The notes under the pieces: model-generated
Database searches by the model: none
What the model was told of the DNA's origin: nothing
Seen by the model: the letters and a program-made list of their open reading frames with translations, nothing else
Position numbers and translations under genes: made by a program
Assembly: GCA_041392065.1 (NCBI GenBank)
Contig: JAWKMU010000001.1
Location: 434,001-498,000, forward strand
Source of the DNA: CAJQLB01 sp041392065
GTDB lineage: Bacteria > Bacteroidota > Bacteroidia > Flavobacteriales > Flavobacteriaceae
Direction of reading: 5' to 3'
Length of the DNA stretch: 64,000 nt
Part shown: piece after piece, positions 35,024 to 43,793 of the stretch
How positions within the stretch are numbered: position 1 is the first letter of the stretch
Layout: every line of letters starts with the position of its first letter

Positions 35024-35832
35024 AATTAAAAAAAACAATAAAAAAAATAATTAGTGGCTTAATTCCACAAGGAATTTATAAAGAATATATAAAATCAATT
35101 TGGTACAATATTTTAAGCAATAAGAAAATTCACTATGGTTTGGTAAAAAGAAATAAAGCATTAATTTACAAAACAAAATTTGAAGCCTTTACATTTTATA
35201 CTAATCAAGCTTTATACAATATTACAGCAGATTTTGGTAACTATCAGCATTACTATAAAGTTAAAAAAGGAGATGTAATTATAGATGGTGGTGCAAATGT
35301 TGGGTTACTAACTTTATTGTTTTCAAAAATTGTAAAAACCCAAGGACATGTTTTTGCTTTTGAGCCAGATAAGCATAACATTAAAATGTTAAATAATAAT
35401 TTCTTACTTAATGAACATGATACTAATTATAGTGTTCATGATGAGTTGTTATGGAGTAAAAACACCGAAGTTAATTTTCAGGAATCTGGTACTGTTTCCT
35501 CATCAGCATTATGGTTTTCGGATGAAAATTGCATAGTAAAAAAGAAAGCAGTGATGTTAGATAGTTGGTGTAAAAAAAATAATATTGAGCGGCTAGATTA
35601 CATAAAAATGGATATAGAAGGAGCTGAGATTGAAGCAATTGAAGGCTGTGTTGAAGTCATAAAAAAGTTCAATCCAAACTTTGCAATTGCTTCATACCAT
35701 ATGGTTGATAATGAACCTACATATATTAAACTGGAAACCTTTTTTAAGAGTATAAATTATCCATTTATTACAAAGAAATTTAGTGGATATGAAATAATAA
35801 CTTTTGCTGGTCCTAGTGTTTTAAATGATTAA
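35020..35832 (+). CDS. FkbM family methyltransferase
   Basis: This 270-residue protein is the third clear FkbM enzyme of the locus. It has GDVIIDGGANVGLLTLLF as the SAM loop, GHVFAFEPDKHNIKML, and YIKMDIEGAEIEAIEG. It ends the translationally coupled run that begins at neuA. The likely role is O-methylation of a glycan sugar, possibly a capping step. Confidence 0.88.
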   Translation: MKLKKTIKKIISGLIPQGIYKEYIKSIWYNILSNKKIHYGLVKRNKALIYKTKFEAFTFYTNQALYNITADFGNYQHYYKVKKGDVIIDGGANVGLLTLLFSKIVKTQGHVFAFEPDKHNIKMLNNNFLLNEHDTNYSVHDELLWSKNTEVNFQESGTVSSSALWFSDENCIVKKKAVMLDSWCKKNNIERLDYIKMDIEGAEIEAIEGCVEVIKKFNPNFAIASYHMVDNEPTYIKLETFFKSINYPFITKKFSGYEIITFAGPSVLND

Positions 35833-35841
35833 AATGATTTA

Positions 35842-37383
35842 ATGATAGTTGTAACTCACATAAATAATAAATTGATAAGTGTGTTTGACAATGTTTCAAA
35901 GGTGAGTATTGATATTAATTGTAGTTCGGCTTTAGATGCAATGTTTAAATTATCAAAAAAGTATCCAGAAAGATTAATTGCTTGGTGTCATCATGATTTA
36001 AAAGAAGTTTTAAACGATAAAGGGTTTCAAGATACCTTTCATCATAAGCTTATTATGGCTTCTTATGAGCTGCGAAATGAAAATTATATTTCTGAAAATA
36101 TTGGTTTTGTAGATTCCTCACCATTTATTAAAATTAATAAAAATGTAACCTATCCTACATGGCTAATGAGCAGTTGTATTGGCGCCATACATGCTGAGGT
36201 GCTTCTTAAGTATGATTTTAACGAATTTAAAAACGATAGTTTTGAATATGCATTAAACTCAATTGCAAAAATAGGAATGCTTAACGGACTATTTTGCTAT
36301 TCTGAGCCTAATTTATTGCAATCTAATTCAATTAAATTGCCACCTTTTAAAACCAAAACCAAAACACTGTTTAAATTTATCAAACAACATTATAAATCCG
36401 GTTGGATATTCATTACATTTTTTAATAGTTTAATATATGAAAAGAAGTTGCTTATTTTGCCATTACTGGTGTCAATTTTTAATTCTAAAAAACAAGCAAG
36501 TCTAAATTTTAATAACATTGCAGTTAAATCTTCAAGAAGAAATAATAATAATTTAACTATAGATGTTGTTATTCCTACAATTGGCAGAAAACCATATTTG
36601 TATGATGTACTGCAAGATTTGTCAAAACAAACATTATTGCCTAAACAGGTTATAATAGTAGAACAAAACCAAAACCAAAACAGTAAATCTGAGTTAGATT
36701 ACTTAAAATCTAATAATTGGCCTTATAAAATAAAACATATATTTATACATCAAACAGGTGCTTGTAATGCTCGTAATATTGCATTAGAAAATGTAAAATC
36801 AGAATTTGTGTTTTTGGCAGATGATGACATTAGATTTGATGTTCATACTTTAAAAAAAGCATTAAGTCAAATGAATGATTATGGCTTAAAAGCAGCAACT
36901 TTAAGTTGTTTAAAAAAAGGAGAAAAAGAAACAAAAAATAATATTATGCCATGGCATACATTTGGTACTGCTTCAAGCATTATTTTATCAAGTATAACAA
37001 AAAGTATTCATTTTGACCTAGCCTATGAACATGGTTTTGGAGAAGATGGTGATTATGGCATGCAAATAAGAAATTTAAGTCAAGATGTTGGTTATCTGCC
37101 AGATTGTAGTTTATTACATTTAAAAGCTCCTGTTGGTGGCTTTAGAACAAAATTTGAACATCCTTGGGAAAAGGAAAAAATATTGCCAAAACCTTCACCA
37201 ACAGTTATGCTTTTTAATTTAAAGCATCGTACCAAATTTCAACTTTTAGGCTATAAAACAATTTTATTTTTAAAGTTTTTTAAATTACAGTCTAATAAAA
37301 ATATATTCACTTATATGTCCAACATGAAAAAGCGTTGGAATAAAAGTATATATTGGGCTCAACATTTAAATAATAGGTATTAA
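35842..37383 (+). CDS. Two-domain glycosyltransferase family 2
   Basis: This 513-residue protein is longer than usual for GT2. Residues 1 to about 225 form an extra domain of unknown function (MIVVTHINNKLISVFDN...). The GT-A domain begins at about 232 with LTIDVVIPTIGRKPYLYDVLQDL and has FVFLADDDIRFD as the acidic motif. FGEDGDYGMQIRN near the end is a usual acceptor-side segment. Proteins with this plan occur in flavobacterial polysaccharide loci. Confidence 0.85.
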   Translation: MIVVTHINNKLISVFDNVSKVSIDINCSSALDAMFKLSKKYPERLIAWCHHDLKEVLNDKGFQDTFHHKLIMASYELRNENYISENIGFVDSSPFIKINKNVTYPTWLMSSCIGAIHAEVLLKYDFNEFKNDSFEYALNSIAKIGMLNGLFCYSEPNLLQSNSIKLPPFKTKTKTLFKFIKQHYKSGWIFITFFNSLIYEKKLLILPLLVSIFNSKKQASLNFNNIAVKSSRRNNNNLTIDVVIPTIGRKPYLYDVLQDLSKQTLLPKQVIIVEQNQNQNSKSELDYLKSNNWPYKIKHIFIHQTGACNARNIALENVKSEFVFLADDDIRFDVHTLKKALSQMNDYGLKAATLSCLKKGEKETKNNIMPWHTFGTASSIILSSITKSIHFDLAYEHGFGEDGDYGMQIRNLSQDVGYLPDCSLLHLKAPVGGFRTKFEHPWEKEKILPKPSPTVMLFNLKHRTKFQLLGYKTILFLKFFKLQSNKNIFTYMSNMKKRWNKSIYWAQHLNNRY

Positions 37384-37397
37384 ATAATATATAAAGA

Positions 37398-38393
37398 ATG
37401 AAGTTTTCCTTAGTGATTTGTACCTATATGAGGCCTATGGCTTTGCTTAATTTGTTAAATTCAGTCAAAGCCCAAACCTTATATCCAAATCAAATACTAA
37501 TTATTGATGGTTCTTTAGATGACAATACCAAAACTCTGTTAAAACAACATAGTTTTCCTAACTTGGTTTACTATAAGGTAGATGAAAGTCACAAAGGCTT
37601 GACAAAGCAGCGTAATTTTGGAATTGCTCAAGTGTCTGATACTTCAGAAATAATTTGTTTTTTAGATGATGATACGGTTTTGGATGAAAATTACTTTAAA
37701 CGTTTGATAGCTACATATACTACTTATGAAGATGCCTTAGGTGTTGGTGGTTATATCACCAATGAAGTGAATTGGCAGACTAGTGATACTAAGGAAAATA
37801 AACAAAACTTTTATTTTGATGGTTGGATGCGGAAAGAACCGCTTCGGTTTCGAGTGCGTCGAATGTTTGGTTTAGCACCTGATACTCCACCTTGCTATTT
37901 ACCTACGTTTTCACATGGACGCTCAGTAAGTTTTTTGCCACCTTCAGGACAAACCTATCCTGCTGAACAACTTATGGGTTGTGCTATGTCATTTAAAACC
38001 CAAGTTTTTAATAATTTAATGTTTTCCACCTATTTTGAGGGATATGGCTTGTATGAAGATGCCGATTTTTGTCTGCGCCTGGCAAAGTTAGGCCCTTTGT
38101 ATGTCAACACAAATGCTCATTTAGAGCACCATCATGAAGCTGCAGGACGACCTAATACGTTTAAATATGGAAAAATGGTACTACGAAATGGCTGGTACAT
38201 TTGGAGGGTAAAATACCCTAAGCCAAGCCTAAAAGCACGACTAAAATGGCATGTAACAGCCATTTTGCTGTTAAAGCTTACGTTGTTAGGCGTATTTACC
38301 GCCAAACATAAAAAAGCAACACTTTATGAAGGACTTGGACGCTTGGTAGGGTGGTGGAGTTTGTGGTTTAACCCTCCAAAAATAAGACGATGA
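37398..38393 (+). CDS. Glycosyltransferase family 2
   Basis: This 331-residue GT-A enzyme has FSLVICTYMRPMALLNLLNSV, ILIIDGSLDDNTK and IICFLDDDTVLDENYF. GCAMSFKTQVFNNLMFSTYFEGYGLYEDADFCLRLAK is the acceptor-side block seen in this subgroup. The last four bases of the gene form part of a 12-base inverted repeat (38389-38450). Confidence 0.9.
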   Translation: MKFSLVICTYMRPMALLNLLNSVKAQTLYPNQILIIDGSLDDNTKTLLKQHSFPNLVYYKVDESHKGLTKQRNFGIAQVSDTSEIICFLDDDTVLDENYFKRLIATYTTYEDALGVGGYITNEVNWQTSDTKENKQNFYFDGWMRKEPLRFRVRRMFGLAPDTPPCYLPTFSHGRSVSFLPPSGQTYPAEQLMGCAMSFKTQVFNNLMFSTYFEGYGLYEDADFCLRLAKLGPLYVNTNAHLEHHHEAAGRPNTFKYGKMVLRNGWYIWRVKYPKPSLKARLKWHVTAILLLKLTLLGVFTAKHKKATLYEGLGRLVGWWSLWFNPPKIRR

Positions 38394-38450
38394 AATGCCC
38401 ACTAACATTTTGTTGTAAATCTACCGATATAATAATTAGGGCATTGCATC
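38389..38450. repeat. 12-bp inverted repeat across a stop codon
   Basis: GATGAAATGCCC (38389-38400), which includes the TGA of the preceding glycosyltransferase, pairs with GGGCATTGCATC (38439-38450) at 11 of 12 positions around a 38-base AT-rich loop. There is no T-tract after it. It may be a weak attenuator, a processing site or a remnant of an inserted element. Confidence 0.5.
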
Positions 38451-38479
38451 TGTCCTATTAAAATAATTAGCATAAGCAG

Positions 38480-39604
38480 ATGAAATTAGCCATTATTACC
38501 ATAGTGAAACATAGCTACCAAAATAAGCAGTATTATGGTTATGCGCCCTATGTGCGAGAAATGAACCTTTGGGGGAAATACGTTGATGAACTCTTGGTTT
38601 TGGGTCCAAAACATCATATCAATACCGTTGGTGCTATTGATACCCATTATAAGCATGACCGCATGCAATTTGTAAGTGTGCCTAATTTTAATATTTTAAC
38701 CTTTTGGCAGGCTCTTCGAGCTATTTTCGTCCTTCCTATTATCTTTTTTAAGTGCTGTTATGTGATGTCTCAAGCCGACCATATTCATTTGCGTTGTCCA
38801 GGTAATATCAGTTTGATTGCCTGTTTGGCACAGATTTTTTTTCCATGGAAACAAAAATCTACCAAATACGCTGGCAATTGGGATCCCAACAGTAAACAGC
38901 CCTGGAGTTACCGCTTACAACAAGCTATTTTGCGGAATACGACTTTAACACGCAATATGCAGGTGTTGGTCTATGGAGAATGGCCCAACGAAACTAAAAA
39001 CATCCATCCTTTTATTTCAGCCACTTATACAGAGGCCGAAAAACTACCTTTTACAAAACGCGATTATTCTAAACCCTTAGAATTTGTATTCGCAGGGGCT
39101 TTGGTGGTGGGCAAACGCCCATTACTCACCTTACAAATTATTGAAGCCTTAAACAAGAAAGGGATTACTTCAAGATTACACCTGTTTGGCGATGGCCCTT
39201 TAATGCCTGAACTAAAAGCTTATGCTTCAGAGCAAAAGCTGGGAACACAGGTCATATTATATGGGAATCGGGATAAGGAAGATATCAAGAACCAATTGAT
39301 ACAATCGCATTTTAACATCTTGCCTTCCAAAAGTGAGGGTTGGCCTAAAGCAGTGGCAGAAGGCATGTTTTTTGGCTGTATTCCAGTGGCAACTTCAGTG
39401 TCTTGTGTGGCTTGGATGTTGGGTGAAGGTACACGGGGCATTTTAATTGAACCTGATTTAGAACAGGCGGTTTCAAAAATCGTAGATGCCTTAAAGCATG
39501 ATGACTTAGATGCTATGGCTAAAGCGGCTCTAGATTGGTCACAGCAATACACCTTTGATCGTTTGGAAGCGGATATTAAAGCGGTGTTGGAGGGTACTTT
39601 TTAG
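38480..39604 (+). CDS. Glycosyltransferase family 4-like
   Basis: This 374-residue GT-B enzyme has PLEFVFAGALVVGKRPLLTLQII and LHLFGDGPLMPELKAYA in the donor domain, then SHFNILPSKSEGWPKAVAEGMFFGCIPVAT with an E-x7-E type motif. Its codon use is less AT-rich than the 16.6-38 kb block. It is followed by a 179-base repeat region and the DUF559 gene. Confidence 0.88.
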   Translation: MKLAIITIVKHSYQNKQYYGYAPYVREMNLWGKYVDELLVLGPKHHINTVGAIDTHYKHDRMQFVSVPNFNILTFWQALRAIFVLPIIFFKCCYVMSQADHIHLRCPGNISLIACLAQIFFPWKQKSTKYAGNWDPNSKQPWSYRLQQAILRNTTLTRNMQVLVYGEWPNETKNIHPFISATYTEAEKLPFTKRDYSKPLEFVFAGALVVGKRPLLTLQIIEALNKKGITSRLHLFGDGPLMPELKAYASEQKLGTQVILYGNRDKEDIKNQLIQSHFNILPSKSEGWPKAVAEGMFFGCIPVATSVSCVAWMLGEGTRGILIEPDLEQAVSKIVDALKHDDLDAMAKAALDWSQQYTFDRLEADIKAVLEGTF

Positions 39605-39612
39605 GTTTTTAT

Positions 39613-39678
39613 AACCACCTCGTCTTTAGTTTCTTTGAGTGAAACTAAATCCACTCCTCCTTGCAAAGGAGGAGAGTT
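39613..39678 (+). repeat. Family A double-hairpin repeat, copy 2 (left of DUF559)
   Basis: AACCACCTCGTCTTTAGTTTC, a short loop and GAAACTAAATCC form hairpin 1, and CTCCTCCTTGCAAAGGAGGAG forms hairpin 2. It lies just after the GT4 stop. It matches copy 3 on the other side of the DUF559 gene in the same (direct) orientation. Confidence 0.88.
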
Positions 39679-39699
39679 AAATAAAAGAATTAACACATA

Positions 39700-39769
39700 A
39701 TTCCTTCCCTTTTTTCAAGGGAAGGTGGGTTTAAATACACTGAAAGTGTTTAAAGACGGAAGGGTCAAG
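39700..39769 (+). repeat. Family A'' repeat, copy 2 (left of DUF559)
   Basis: TTCCTTCCCTT...AAGGGAAGGTGGG forms one hairpin and TAAATACACT/AGTGTTTA a second, followed by the tail GACGGAAGGGTCAA. The first stem and tail match copy 1 at 13801. The second stem has been replaced but remains paired. Confidence 0.8.
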
Positions 39770-39783
39770 TATATTTTATTAAA

Positions 39784-40152
39784 ATGAATAAAATTCATAA
39801 TCAAAAATATTTAGAACAACGTAGAAAAGATCTTAGAAATGGTTTGACTTCTGCTGAGGCTACGTTATGGAAGTCATTGCAAAGGAAACAACTTCAAGGT
39901 AGGAAGTTTAGACGACAGCATAGTATTCAGAATTTTATAGTTGACTTTTACTGTGCATCAGAACATTTAATTGTTGAATTGGATGGAGCAATTCATTTGG
40001 ATTTTGCACAACAAAACTATGATATTGAAAGAACTAGAATGCTTGAAGAGCTTGGATTTAAAATTGTTCGTTTTGAGAATAAATTGATTTTTGAAAATTT
40101 GAAAGACGTTTTAGAGGAAATAAGTAGTCATTTTAAACCACCTCGTCTTTAG
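39784..40152 (+). CDS. DUF559 family endonuclease-like protein ending inside a repeat
   Basis: This 122-residue DUF559 (Vsr/PD-(D/E)xK-like) protein has LTSAEATLWKSLQRKQLQGRKFRRQHSI, then IVDFYCASEHLIVELDGAIH with the putative catalytic Asp and Glu-x-Asp. The last codons (Pro-Pro-Arg-Leu-stop) come from the CCACCTCGTCTTTAG start of a family A repeat, so gene and repeat share sequence. Family A and A'' copies also lie on its left. It has no obvious role in glycan synthesis and looks like a passenger linked to the repeats. Activity is not established. Confidence 0.88.
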   Translation: MNKIHNQKYLEQRRKDLRNGLTSAEATLWKSLQRKQLQGRKFRRQHSIQNFIVDFYCASEHLIVELDGAIHLDFAQQNYDIERTRMLEELGFKIVRFENKLIFENLKDVLEEISSHFKPPRL

Positions 40153-40201
40153 TTTCTTTTAGCAAAACTAAATCCACTCCTCCTTAAAAAGGAGGAGAGT
40201 T
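40137..40201 (+). repeat. Family A double-hairpin repeat, copy 3 (right of DUF559, overlapping its stop)
   Basis: ACCACCTCGTCTTTAGTTTC opens the element; TTTAGTTT and AAACTAAA pair, and CTCCTCCTTAAAAAGGAGGAG forms the second stem. Its first 16 bases are the end of the DUF559 gene. Confidence 0.88.
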
Positions 40202-40237
40202 ATGTGGTTTTTTATTTACTTTAGCTAAAAATTAAAA

Positions 40238-41317
40238 ATGAAGGTATTACAGTTAATAGATAGTTTGGAGGCTGGTGGTGCCGAACGCATGGCTGTAAAC
40301 CTTGCCAATGCTTTAGTAGAAGAGGTGGAGGGTTCCTATTTATTTAGTACCAGAAGGGAAGGACTTCTAAAAGAATCTATTGACACTAGGGTGGAATACC
40401 GTTGTTTGAACAAACGCTCCAAATTTGATGTGATGGCTTTGTTCACATTGCTTCGATGGGTAAAAAAGGAAAACATTGACATTCTTCATGCTCACTCCTC
40501 CTCATTTTTTTTTGGAACTTTAACTAAAATAATGTACCCCAAATTGAAACTGATCTGGCACGACCATTATGGGCAAAGTGAAGCACTTGACAAACGGCCC
40601 TATAAAGCATTGCGCTTTTGTTCACGTTGGTTTGATTTGCTATTTTGTGTGAATACCAAATTAATGGAGTGGAATACAAAGCAGTTGCATAAAGTGCCTG
40701 TTGCATTGTTGTCTAATTTTGTATTACCATCTCAACATAAGCGTCAAGAGACTCATTTGCATGGCATAAATGGTAAACGTATGGTTTGTTTGGCTAATTT
40801 ACGATCTCAAAAAGATCATATAACCTTGCTAAAGGCCTTTCAGGAAGTTCTTAAAGGGCATTCAGATTGGACATTGCATTTGGTAGGAAAAGATTTTGGA
40901 GATGATTATTCCAAAACTATTAAAACCTATGTTGAGGATCATCGTTTGGAAAAATCCGTGTTTTTATATGGGAGCAAGTCGGATACGGATTGTATCTTGT
41001 CGCAATGTGACATAGGAGTGATGTCTTCAGCATCTGAAGGATTACCTTTAGCATTGATAGAATATGGGTTTAATGCGCTTGCAGTGATAGCGACTGATGT
41101 TGGAGACTGCAATAAAATTGTAACACATGATATGACAGGGCAATTGATACCGCCTTCAAACGTTAAAGCTTTATCAAAAGCCTTGAAACACTATATAGAA
41201 GATGAAAAACTCAGAAAGGAAGCAGGAAGTCAGTTGCAAAAGTATGTACAAGAACAATTTTCAAAAGAGGCGAACATAAAAAGCGTATTGCAAAGTTATC
41301 ATCGTTTATTAGGTTGA
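40238..41317 (+). CDS. Glycosyltransferase family 4-like
   Basis: This 359-residue GT-B enzyme starts VLQLIDSLEAGGAERMAVNLANAL, the classic GT4 acceptor motif. The donor side has MVCLANLRSQKDHITLLKAF, LVGKDFGDDY and MSSASEGLPLALIEYGFNALAVIAT with the E-x7-E motif. The next gene starts 1 base after its stop. Confidence 0.9.
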   Translation: MKVLQLIDSLEAGGAERMAVNLANALVEEVEGSYLFSTRREGLLKESIDTRVEYRCLNKRSKFDVMALFTLLRWVKKENIDILHAHSSSFFFGTLTKIMYPKLKLIWHDHYGQSEALDKRPYKALRFCSRWFDLLFCVNTKLMEWNTKQLHKVPVALLSNFVLPSQHKRQETHLHGINGKRMVCLANLRSQKDHITLLKAFQEVLKGHSDWTLHLVGKDFGDDYSKTIKTYVEDHRLEKSVFLYGSKSDTDCILSQCDIGVMSSASEGLPLALIEYGFNALAVIATDVGDCNKIVTHDMTGQLIPPSNVKALSKALKHYIEDEKLRKEAGSQLQKYVQEQFSKEANIKSVLQSYHRLLG

Positions 41318-41318
41318 T

Positions 41319-42719
41319 ATGGGAAGGTATAAAACAAAAACATTTAAATATCATTTCACTAATGACCTCTATGTCGCACTCATTGTATTACACATCGTTT
41401 TGGGTATATTCATCAACCAAATCCCAAGTTTTTCCAAGCTTTATTTTACGGTGGTTTGCGGCTTTTTTATCTTTAACATCATCGTGTCTCCAAAACAGGG
41501 GAAAACCATGTGGGTGCTCTTTGGTTGTGCCTATATAGCAGCGGCCGAATCCTTGTTCCGCATGACAGGTGGTGGTTTGTTTTACGAATTTTCAAAATAC
41601 TTCATCATTCTGTTGATGCTTTTTGGGATGTTCTATAATGGAGTATCTGGGAAGGCCTATCCCTATTTCATGTACCTCATTTTGATGGTGCCAGCGGTAT
41701 TGGTGGCTTCAGTCAACTTGGGTTACGATTTAAATTTCAGGACGTCTGTGGCATTTGTGTTGAGTGGGCCTGTCTGTCTGGGCATTTCGGCATTGTACTG
41801 TTACGACAAGCGCCTGACTCAGGAACAATTGCTGCAAATAGTCGCCTGTATGAGCTTTCCTATCATTACAATGACCACCCATATTTTTTTATACAACCCT
41901 AGTGTAAAAGAGGTGCTTTCAGGTACTGGGTCTAATTTTGCAACCTCAGGTGGCTTTGGTCCAAATCAGGTTTCAACACTTTTGGGATTGGGGATGATTG
42001 CTTTGGTAGTGCGTTTTTTTTTAAAATCACCTACCTTATTTTTAAAAGGTTTTAACCTAATCCTCTTATGCGCCGTAAGCTTTAGAGCTTTGGTGACCTT
42101 CAGCCGTGGAGGTGTCTTTGCAGCCATCATTGTAATAGCGGCTTTTTTATGGATCTTATATTTACAATCAGGATATAGGCAAAAACAACAAATCATAGGG
42201 ATGTTTACTATCTTGGTGCTTGGAGGGATGATGACTTGGTGGATCAGTTCAAACCAAACAGAAGGTTTGTTAGATAACCGTTACGCAAATAAAGACACTA
42301 TTGGTAGGGAAAAAGAAGATATCACTACAGGCAGGGTAGACTTATTTATACATGAAATACAAGGGTTTTTAGAACACCCTTTTTTAGGGGTAGGCGCCAG
42401 TGGTATGAAACAGGAACGTTTGAAAGATGAAGGACGAGTTGTGGCTTCACATAACGAAGTGAGTCGTTTACTCTCAGAACATGGCATGCTTGGCATTATC
42501 ATTTTATTACTTCTTATCATCAGACCTCTAGCCTACAGAACACATCGTAAGGGCAATATCCTGTTTTATGCTTTTCTGGCTTTTTGGTTTGCTACCATCA
42601 ATCACTCTGCCATGCGTATTGCCGCACCAGGGTTTATCTATGGCTTGGCCTTATTACACATTGTACATGAAAAAAAACGTCCTCTACATAGGCAACTACC
42701 TCAGCCACAACAAGCGTAA
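41319..42719 (+). CDS. Wzy/WaaL-type O-antigen polymerase or ligase
   Basis: This 466-residue integral membrane protein has about 11-12 predicted segments. The large periplasmic loop carries TGRVDLFIHEIQGFLEHPFLGVG and SHNEVSRLLSEHGMLG (about 330-395), the Wzy_C/WaaL signature with the conserved His. Such proteins polymerise undecaprenyl-linked repeats or ligate the finished O-antigen to lipid A-core. With an ABC exporter upstream, a ligase role is plausible, but sequence alone cannot separate the two. Its end overlaps the following GT4 by 53 bases. Confidence 0.87.
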   Translation: MGRYKTKTFKYHFTNDLYVALIVLHIVLGIFINQIPSFSKLYFTVVCGFFIFNIIVSPKQGKTMWVLFGCAYIAAAESLFRMTGGGLFYEFSKYFIILLMLFGMFYNGVSGKAYPYFMYLILMVPAVLVASVNLGYDLNFRTSVAFVLSGPVCLGISALYCYDKRLTQEQLLQIVACMSFPIITMTTHIFLYNPSVKEVLSGTGSNFATSGGFGPNQVSTLLGLGMIALVVRFFLKSPTLFLKGFNLILLCAVSFRALVTFSRGGVFAAIIVIAAFLWILYLQSGYRQKQQIIGMFTILVLGGMMTWWISSNQTEGLLDNRYANKDTIGREKEDITTGRVDLFIHEIQGFLEHPFLGVGASGMKQERLKDEGRVVASHNEVSRLLSEHGMLGIIILLLLIIRPLAYRTHRKGNILFYAFLAFWFATINHSAMRIAAPGFIYGLALLHIVHEKKRPLHRQLPQPQQA

Positions 42720-43680
42720 TGCGTCTTACATGTTTAGCCTTGGGGAGTTATTGACCGATGAAGGCTACAACCTTACGTATGCGTCATCATTTAATAATAA
42801 ACTGATGCGCTTAACACACATGATGTATATGGTATGTATAAAAAGAAACCTGACGGATTTTGTACTCATTGATACTTATAGTACCCAAAATTTTTATTAT
42901 GCAGTGATGATGGGTAAGTTATGCGCTTGGTTAAAGTTGCCTTACATCCCTATTCTACACGGAGGGAATCTACCGCAGCGTTTAGAACAATCGCCTAAAC
43001 TATGTAAACCATTGTTTCATAGGGCATTGGTCAATGTGTCGCCTTCACTGTATTTAAAAGAAGCCTTTAATACTCAAGGCTTTGATAAGGTGGTATATAT
43101 CCCAAATATCTTAACCATCAAGAAATACCCTTATAAGCAAAGACCAATAAATACGATAAAACTGTTTTGGTTGCGCTCCTTTTCAAAAATATATAACCCA
43201 TTATTGGCTGTAAAAGTACTGAAGATGTTATTGGAAAAAGGGTTTGAGTCAGAGTTAATCATGATTGGACCAGATACTGATGGAAGCTTAAAACAGATAA
43301 AAACCTTCACCAAGGATCATGATCTAAAGGTGAGGTTTACCGGCAAACTATCTAAAAGAGAATGGATAACTCAGTCTGAACACTATAATATATTTATAAA
43401 CACATCTAATTATGATAATACTCCAGTAAGTGTGATGGAAGCCATGGCTTTAGGCTTGCCAGTCGTGTCAACCAATGTAGGTGGAATGCCGTATTTGATT
43501 GAAGACAGAAAAGAAGGACTACTTGTTAACCCTGATGATGTTGAGGCAATGGTAAAAGCTATTATTGAACTACACCAAAACCAAGATTTGGTTAAAACCT
43601 TAACAAGCAATGCACGACAAAAAGTGGAGCAGTTGGATTGGGAGGTGGTGAAACACTTGTGGTTTGAGGTTCTTAAATAA
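42667..43680 (+). CDS. Glycosyltransferase family 4-like
   Basis: This roughly 337-residue GT-B enzyme starts at ATG 42667 with MKKNVLYIGNYLSHNKRNASYM. A longer open frame from 42568 runs through the polymerase gene and adds no family motif, so I reject it. The donor domain has IKLFWLRSFSKIYNPLLAVKVL, LIMIGPDTDGSLKQI and FINTSNYDNTPVSVMEAMALGLPVVSTNVGG. The 53-base overlap with the polymerase gene is long for this locus. Confidence 0.87.
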   Translation: MKKNVLYIGNYLSHNKRNASYMFSLGELLTDEGYNLTYASSFNNKLMRLTHMMYMVCIKRNLTDFVLIDTYSTQNFYYAVMMGKLCAWLKLPYIPILHGGNLPQRLEQSPKLCKPLFHRALVNVSPSLYLKEAFNTQGFDKVVYIPNILTIKKYPYKQRPINTIKLFWLRSFSKIYNPLLAVKVLKMLLEKGFESELIMIGPDTDGSLKQIKTFTKDHDLKVRFTGKLSKREWITQSEHYNIFINTSNYDNTPVSVMEAMALGLPVVSTNVGGMPYLIEDRKEGLLVNPDDVEAMVKAIIELHQNQDLVKTLTSNARQKVEQLDWEVVKHLWFEVLK

Positions 43681-43737
43681 GAATGTTGTGAGGTTAAAAA
43701 TAAGGAGTAAAATCCCGCTACGCAATCTGAAGTCGTA

Positions 43738-43775
43738 GTAAGTTTGGCAAATTGAGGGGCGATTTCAAAACTTAC
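43738..43775 (-). ncRNA. Stem-loop in the 3' tail of the 62-codon gene (possible structured RNA)
   Basis: GTAAGTTT (43738-43745) and AAACTTAC (43768-43775) pair, with a further AAAT/ATTT pair inside and a GC-rich apex (GAGGGGCG or its complement). It lies 19 bases after the stop of the minus-strand 62-codon gene. A weaker TACG/CGTA hairpin follows. It has no T-tract, so it is not an ordinary terminator. The ncRNA label is tentative. Confidence 0.35.
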
Positions 43776-43793
43776 GTTACTGTTTTTAGGTAA

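Noticed and set aside
41314..41538. 74-codon frame overlapping the start of the polymerase gene
   Set aside because: The other frame (41319) encodes the full membrane protein with Wzy/WaaL motifs.
42568..42666. 33-codon extension of the GT4 gene inside the polymerase gene
   Set aside because: It translates to an implausible hydrophobic stretch out of frame with the polymerase; the GT4 motif starts at ATG 42667.
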